A model generated the notes under the pieces. That model saw only the letters and a program-made list of their open reading frames with translations, did not search any database and was not told the origin of the DNA. Position numbers and translations under genes: made by a program. From Acidimicrobiia bacterium (GTDB lineage: Bacteria > Actinomycetota > Acidimicrobiia > Actinomarinales > Actinomarinaceae), in the NCBI GenBank assembly GCA_028376655.1, contig JAONAZ010000005.1:1-60876 (forward strand): 60,876 nucleotides of DNA. Reading direction: 5' to 3'. Within the stretch, counting starts at the first letter, position 1. Every line of letters begins with the position of its first letter. Below, piece by piece: positions 58,066 through 60,876 of this stretch.

Positions 58066-59100
58066 ATGAATATGAAAAAAGATGAATCTAGACAAGAGTT
58101 ATTAAATAGAGCATTTATATATATTTTGTTCATTGGCATATCGGTCATAATTTTTTTAAGAGTTAAACCATTACTTTTTGATTTATTTGTAGCAATTGTT
58201 TTAGCTGCACTAGCAGAACCTGTCGTTTACAGACTTTCTAAAAAATTTGGTAGAAATATTTCAGCATTAATTTCTGTTGCAATTTTACTACTTCTTATTT
58301 TTGGAATTATATTTTCTCTCATACCAATAATGGTTCAAGAAATATATTTCCCCTCAACTCAGCTTCCTACATATTTAGACAATATCCTCGAATACTTTAA
58401 TAGTGAGGGTTTTACAATATCTAGTGAGTCCCTTGATCTTGAAACTCAATTTAGTTCATTTATAAAGTCTTACGGCGAAACTGTAGGAGAAACAGTAGTT
58501 TTTGCTGGTCAAGGTGTTTTAAGTGCATTGGGTCACTTTGTTATAATATTTTTCTTTTCATTCTATTTGATTAGCGAGGGTGAACATTGGAGAGAAAATT
58601 TAAAACAAAATATCTCTTCAAAGTATTCAAATCTTATTGATCAAGTTTGGACAATAGGTGTTTCTAAAGCTGGTGGATTTATTGTTGCAAGAGTAATCCT
58701 TGGGATATTGGCCAGTGTAGTTTTTACAATATCTTTTCTAATAATTGGGCTTCCTTCAGCAGTAGCCCTTGGAATTGCAGCCGGTGTATTGTCACAGTTG
58801 GTACCTGTAATTGGCACTTTTATTGGAGGTATCGTTCCTGTACTAGCTTCTATTTCTCTTGGTGCTAATTCAGTTTTATATACTTTGTTAGTTCTATCTA
58901 TATATCAATTAATTGAAAACTACTTTATAAGTCCTAAAATTACTCAATCAACAATGGAGATTCACCCTGCTGTAGCTGTATTTTCAACTATTTTTGGCGC
59001 TTATACGGTAGGTGCCGTAGGAGCAATTTTAGCATTACCTGTTGCAGCTACAATTCAGGGAGTTGCCGGCACTATTATTGAAAATCAAAAAAATAAGTAG
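58066..59100 (+). CDS. AI-2E family transporter (PerM-like)
   Basis: Multiple TM, LAEPVVYRLSKKFGRNISALISV, LVPVIGTFIGGIVPVLASISLG, ENYFISPKI. Confidence 0.88.
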   Translation: MNMKKDESRQELLNRAFIYILFIGISVIIFLRVKPLLFDLFVAIVLAALAEPVVYRLSKKFGRNISALISVAILLLLIFGIIFSLIPIMVQEIYFPSTQLPTYLDNILEYFNSEGFTISSESLDLETQFSSFIKSYGETVGETVVFAGQGVLSALGHFVIIFFFSFYLISEGEHWRENLKQNISSKYSNLIDQVWTIGVSKAGGFIVARVILGILASVVFTISFLIIGLPSAVALGIAAGVLSQLVPVIGTFIGGIVPVLASISLGANSVLYTLLVLSIYQLIENYFISPKITQSTMEIHPAVAVFSTIFGAYTVGAVGAILALPVAATIQGVAGTIIENQKNK

Positions 59101-59101
59101 C

Positions 59102-59386
59102 ATGTTTAACATACCTATTAATGCTTTGAAATCAGTTGACCAATTACTTCAACACTTCAGGGAAGAAACAGTAGATGAAGTTGAAAATTCTTTTAAGTCA
59201 TTAAAAAGAAATTTTAAAGCAGGAAACTATTTAGCTATTGCAACCTTATTTATAATTATTGGGATCACTTCTATTTTAACTCAAATGTTCACTGGAAATT
59301 TTTTCCTACAAGCTATGACTTATTTCTCTATGGCTTTATTGTGCTTAGTTTCATTCGGAATTATTATCTGGAGGATATTGAAATGA
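59102..59386 (+). CDS. Small membrane protein, possibly holin-X-like
   Basis: ATG 59102 start (trimmed from 59042), 94 aa, two TM segments after an amphipathic N-terminus. Confidence 0.5.
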   Translation: MFNIPINALKSVDQLLQHFREETVDEVENSFKSLKRNFKAGNYLAIATLFIIIGITSILTQMFTGNFFLQAMTYFSMALLCLVSFGIIIWRILK

Positions 59387-59538
59387 CAGATTACAGAGAA
59401 TCATATAGGAAATTAAAAAATGATATAGATAAGGATAACTCTAAATTAATTACTTTCCTTTTCTTTGGTATTTTAATAGGAAGAGTTTTTGAAAAATATC
59501 GAAAATTAAAAAAGACAATATTTAAGAGGTCTTCTTGA
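59383..59538 (+). CDS. Small protein, unknown (start trimmed from 59341)
   Basis: ATGA overlap with previous ORF; 51 aa MTDYRESYRKLKNDIDKDNSKLITFLFFGILIGRVFEKYRKLKKTIFKRSS. Confidence 0.5.
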   Translation: MTDYRESYRKLKNDIDKDNSKLITFLFFGILIGRVFEKYRKLKKTIFKRSS

Positions 59539-59624
59539 ATAAATCTTTACAAAAGTTTGTTGCTGTAGTTCTTGCTGCAGGAGTTGTATTTTCTACAATA
59601 GCTTATTTTTTACTTCTAATTTAA
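59535..59624 (+). CDS. 29-aa predicted single-TM peptide (not in supplied ORF track)
   Basis: TTGA overlap with upstream stop; MNKSLQKFVAVVLAAGVVFSTIAYFLLLI. Confidence 0.4.
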   Translation: MNKSLQKFVAVVLAAGVVFSTIAYFLLLI

Positions 59625-59627
59625 ATT

Positions 59628-60401
59628 GTGGATTTTGAAAATAGACTAATAGTTATTTCTACTGGAAATAAAAAATATCTAAGTGTAGTAACCCAAGGTC
59701 AAAACTTTATAACCAATGAAGGTAAAATCGAATTTGACCAGATTAAATCAATACCTTCGCGTATTGAATCTTCTACAGGCGTAATTTTCTCAATATACGC
59801 ACCATCTTATAAAGAATTTATACTACTTATGAAACGTGGACCTCAAATTATATATCCTAAAGATGTTGGCTCAATAATAGTTTCTGCAAATATTAATTCA
59901 AAAAGCAAAGTGTTGGAGATCGGAACTGGTTCTGGTGCTCTAACTCTTTTTTTATCATCAATATTAGGACATGATGCTAAATTTTATTCACTTGATGTTA
60001 ATAAAAAAAATCAGTATCGTGCAAAAAAAACTATATCACGATATTTATCAAATTATTCAACTGATTTTATAAAAGATATAAATTTTATAAATCAAGATCT
60101 TTCTGGTTTTCAAATAGATACTATACCAATTAATTTTGATTCTATTATCACAGATGTACCTGAACCTTGGTTATTTTTTGATAGTAATCAGATTAATAAT
60201 GACTTACATTGGGTATCATATCTACCATCCATATCACAGGTATCTAGAATTACAGATACTCTTGAAGAAAATCAATTTCAGGATATCGAGATAAAAGAAG
60301 TGATCGAAAGAGAATGGACAGTTAGAGGAAAAATATCCAGACCAAAACATTCAATGGTTGGTCATACTGGATTTATTGTAAGCGCTAGAAATATTTTATG
60401 A
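59628..60401 (+). CDS. trmI: tRNA (adenine(58)-N1)-methyltransferase TrmI-like (GTG start)
   Basis: MKRGPQIIYPKDVGSIIVSANI, VLEIGTGSGALTLFLSSILG, VPEPWLFFDS, REWTVRGKISRPKHSMVGHTGFI. Confidence 0.88.
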   Translation: MDFENRLIVISTGNKKYLSVVTQGQNFITNEGKIEFDQIKSIPSRIESSTGVIFSIYAPSYKEFILLMKRGPQIIYPKDVGSIIVSANINSKSKVLEIGTGSGALTLFLSSILGHDAKFYSLDVNKKNQYRAKKTISRYLSNYSTDFIKDINFINQDLSGFQIDTIPINFDSIITDVPEPWLFFDSNQINNDLHWVSYLPSISQVSRITDTLEENQFQDIEIKEVIEREWTVRGKISRPKHSMVGHTGFIVSARNIL

Positions 60402-60402
60402 C

Positions 60403-60648
60403 TTATGGTTCAATCATGATGCATTCGCCAGGACACTCTTCTGCTGACTCTACAACTGCATCTTCTTGACCTTTAGGTACTACAGCTAGGCCCTCTGCTC
60501 CACCAACGTTACCATTTTCTTCAGAAAAAACTTTATCCCCTTCTTTAACGTAAAAAAGGCCATCATCTAATCCAACAAAAACATCTGGAGCTATTTCTTC
60601 ACATAGCCCATCTCCCGTACATAAGTCTTGATCAATCCATACTTTCAT
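60403..60648 (-). CDS. Ferredoxin (3Fe-4S/4Fe-4S type)
   Basis: MKVWIDQDLCTGDGLCEEIAPDVF ... ESAEECPGECIMIEP. Confidence 0.88.
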   Translation of the reverse strand: MKVWIDQDLCTGDGLCEEIAPDVFVGLDDGLFYVKEGDKVFSEENGNVGGAEGLAVVPKGQEDAVVESAEECPGECIMIEP

Positions 60649-60744
60649 AGTTCATATTTTACCTTGTTAGAGATATACACAAATCTTCGAATATAAAAAT
60701 TATATTGAAAGTTTTGTAGGATACTTATAAAGCTAAAACTAATT

Positions 60745-60876
60745 ATGAAAAATGTATTTAAAAGATGTATAAAATTGGTGTCTCTCTTTGATAGTTCAAA
60801 CACAGTTAATTTAGATAGTAATTACATAAAAGATAATATTTCTGATTATCGAAATCTTTCAGATTCCGCCTTTAAA
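60745..60876 (+). CDS. 5' end of a PafB/PafC-like WYL regulator, truncated by window end
   Basis: MKNVFKRCIKLVSLFDSSNTVNLDSNYIKDNISDYRNLSDSAFK resembles the N-terminus of PafB/PafC proteins; open to the window edge. Confidence 0.45.
   Translation, partial: MKNVFKRCIKLVSLFDSSNTVNLDSNYIKDNISDYRNLSDSAFK

Noticed and set aside
1-60876. CRISPR arrays, IS elements, integrases, phage or toxin-antitoxin/defence islands
   Set aside because: No spaced direct repeats, transposase/integrase motifs, cas genes or defence-domain clusters seen; the gene content is core housekeeping.

Overview
Low-GC, very gene-dense chromosomal window with no mobile elements, rRNA, CRISPR arrays or phage genes. Gene content and order point to a streamlined actinobacterium, probably a marine Actinomarinales/Acidimicrobiia-like lineage (inference from synteny and protein character, not tested by database search). 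Main blocks: ROK kinase / LLM-like / aminotransferase / threonine aldolase (0.5-4.3 kb); MerR-HNH-mraZ leading into a complete dcw division/cell-wall operon mraZ-rsmH-ftsL-ftsI-murE-mraY-murD-ftsW-murG-murC-murB-ftsQ-ftsZ-pgeF-yggS-sepF-yggT (6.8-22 kb); ileS, dksA/traR-like, lspA, rluD-like, dnaE (22-30 kb); thyX, nth, ccdA, ygfZ-like, tRNA-Leu(CAA) (30-35.6 kb); polA-rpsA-coaE-uvrB-uvrA-uvrC-rapZ-pgk-tpiA-gpmA-secG-tRNA-Leu(AAG) (35.7-50.6 kb); then guaC, glutaredoxin, CDF transporter, msrB, yajQ, crcB, trmL, AI-2E transporter, trmI, ferredoxin and the 5' end of a PafB/C-like WYL regulator. Most ordinary genes are unremarkable. The strongest second-look items are: (1) a five-fold 10-bp-phased MraZ-type operator overlapping a near-consensus promoter, which also corrects the mraZ start; (2) a long nested hairpin between mraZ and rsmH that sequesters the only plausible rsmH RBS; (3) a tRNA-Leu with anticodon AAG, unusual in bacteria, placed 4 nt after secG and 5 nt before the next ATG, so tRNA processing would release a nearly leaderless mRNA; (4) local absence of murF, of yvcK/whiA/gap, and of divIVA from otherwise conserved actinobacterial neighbourhoods; (5) a string of tiny coupled membrane ORFs, including an unlisted 29-aa ORF, before trmI.
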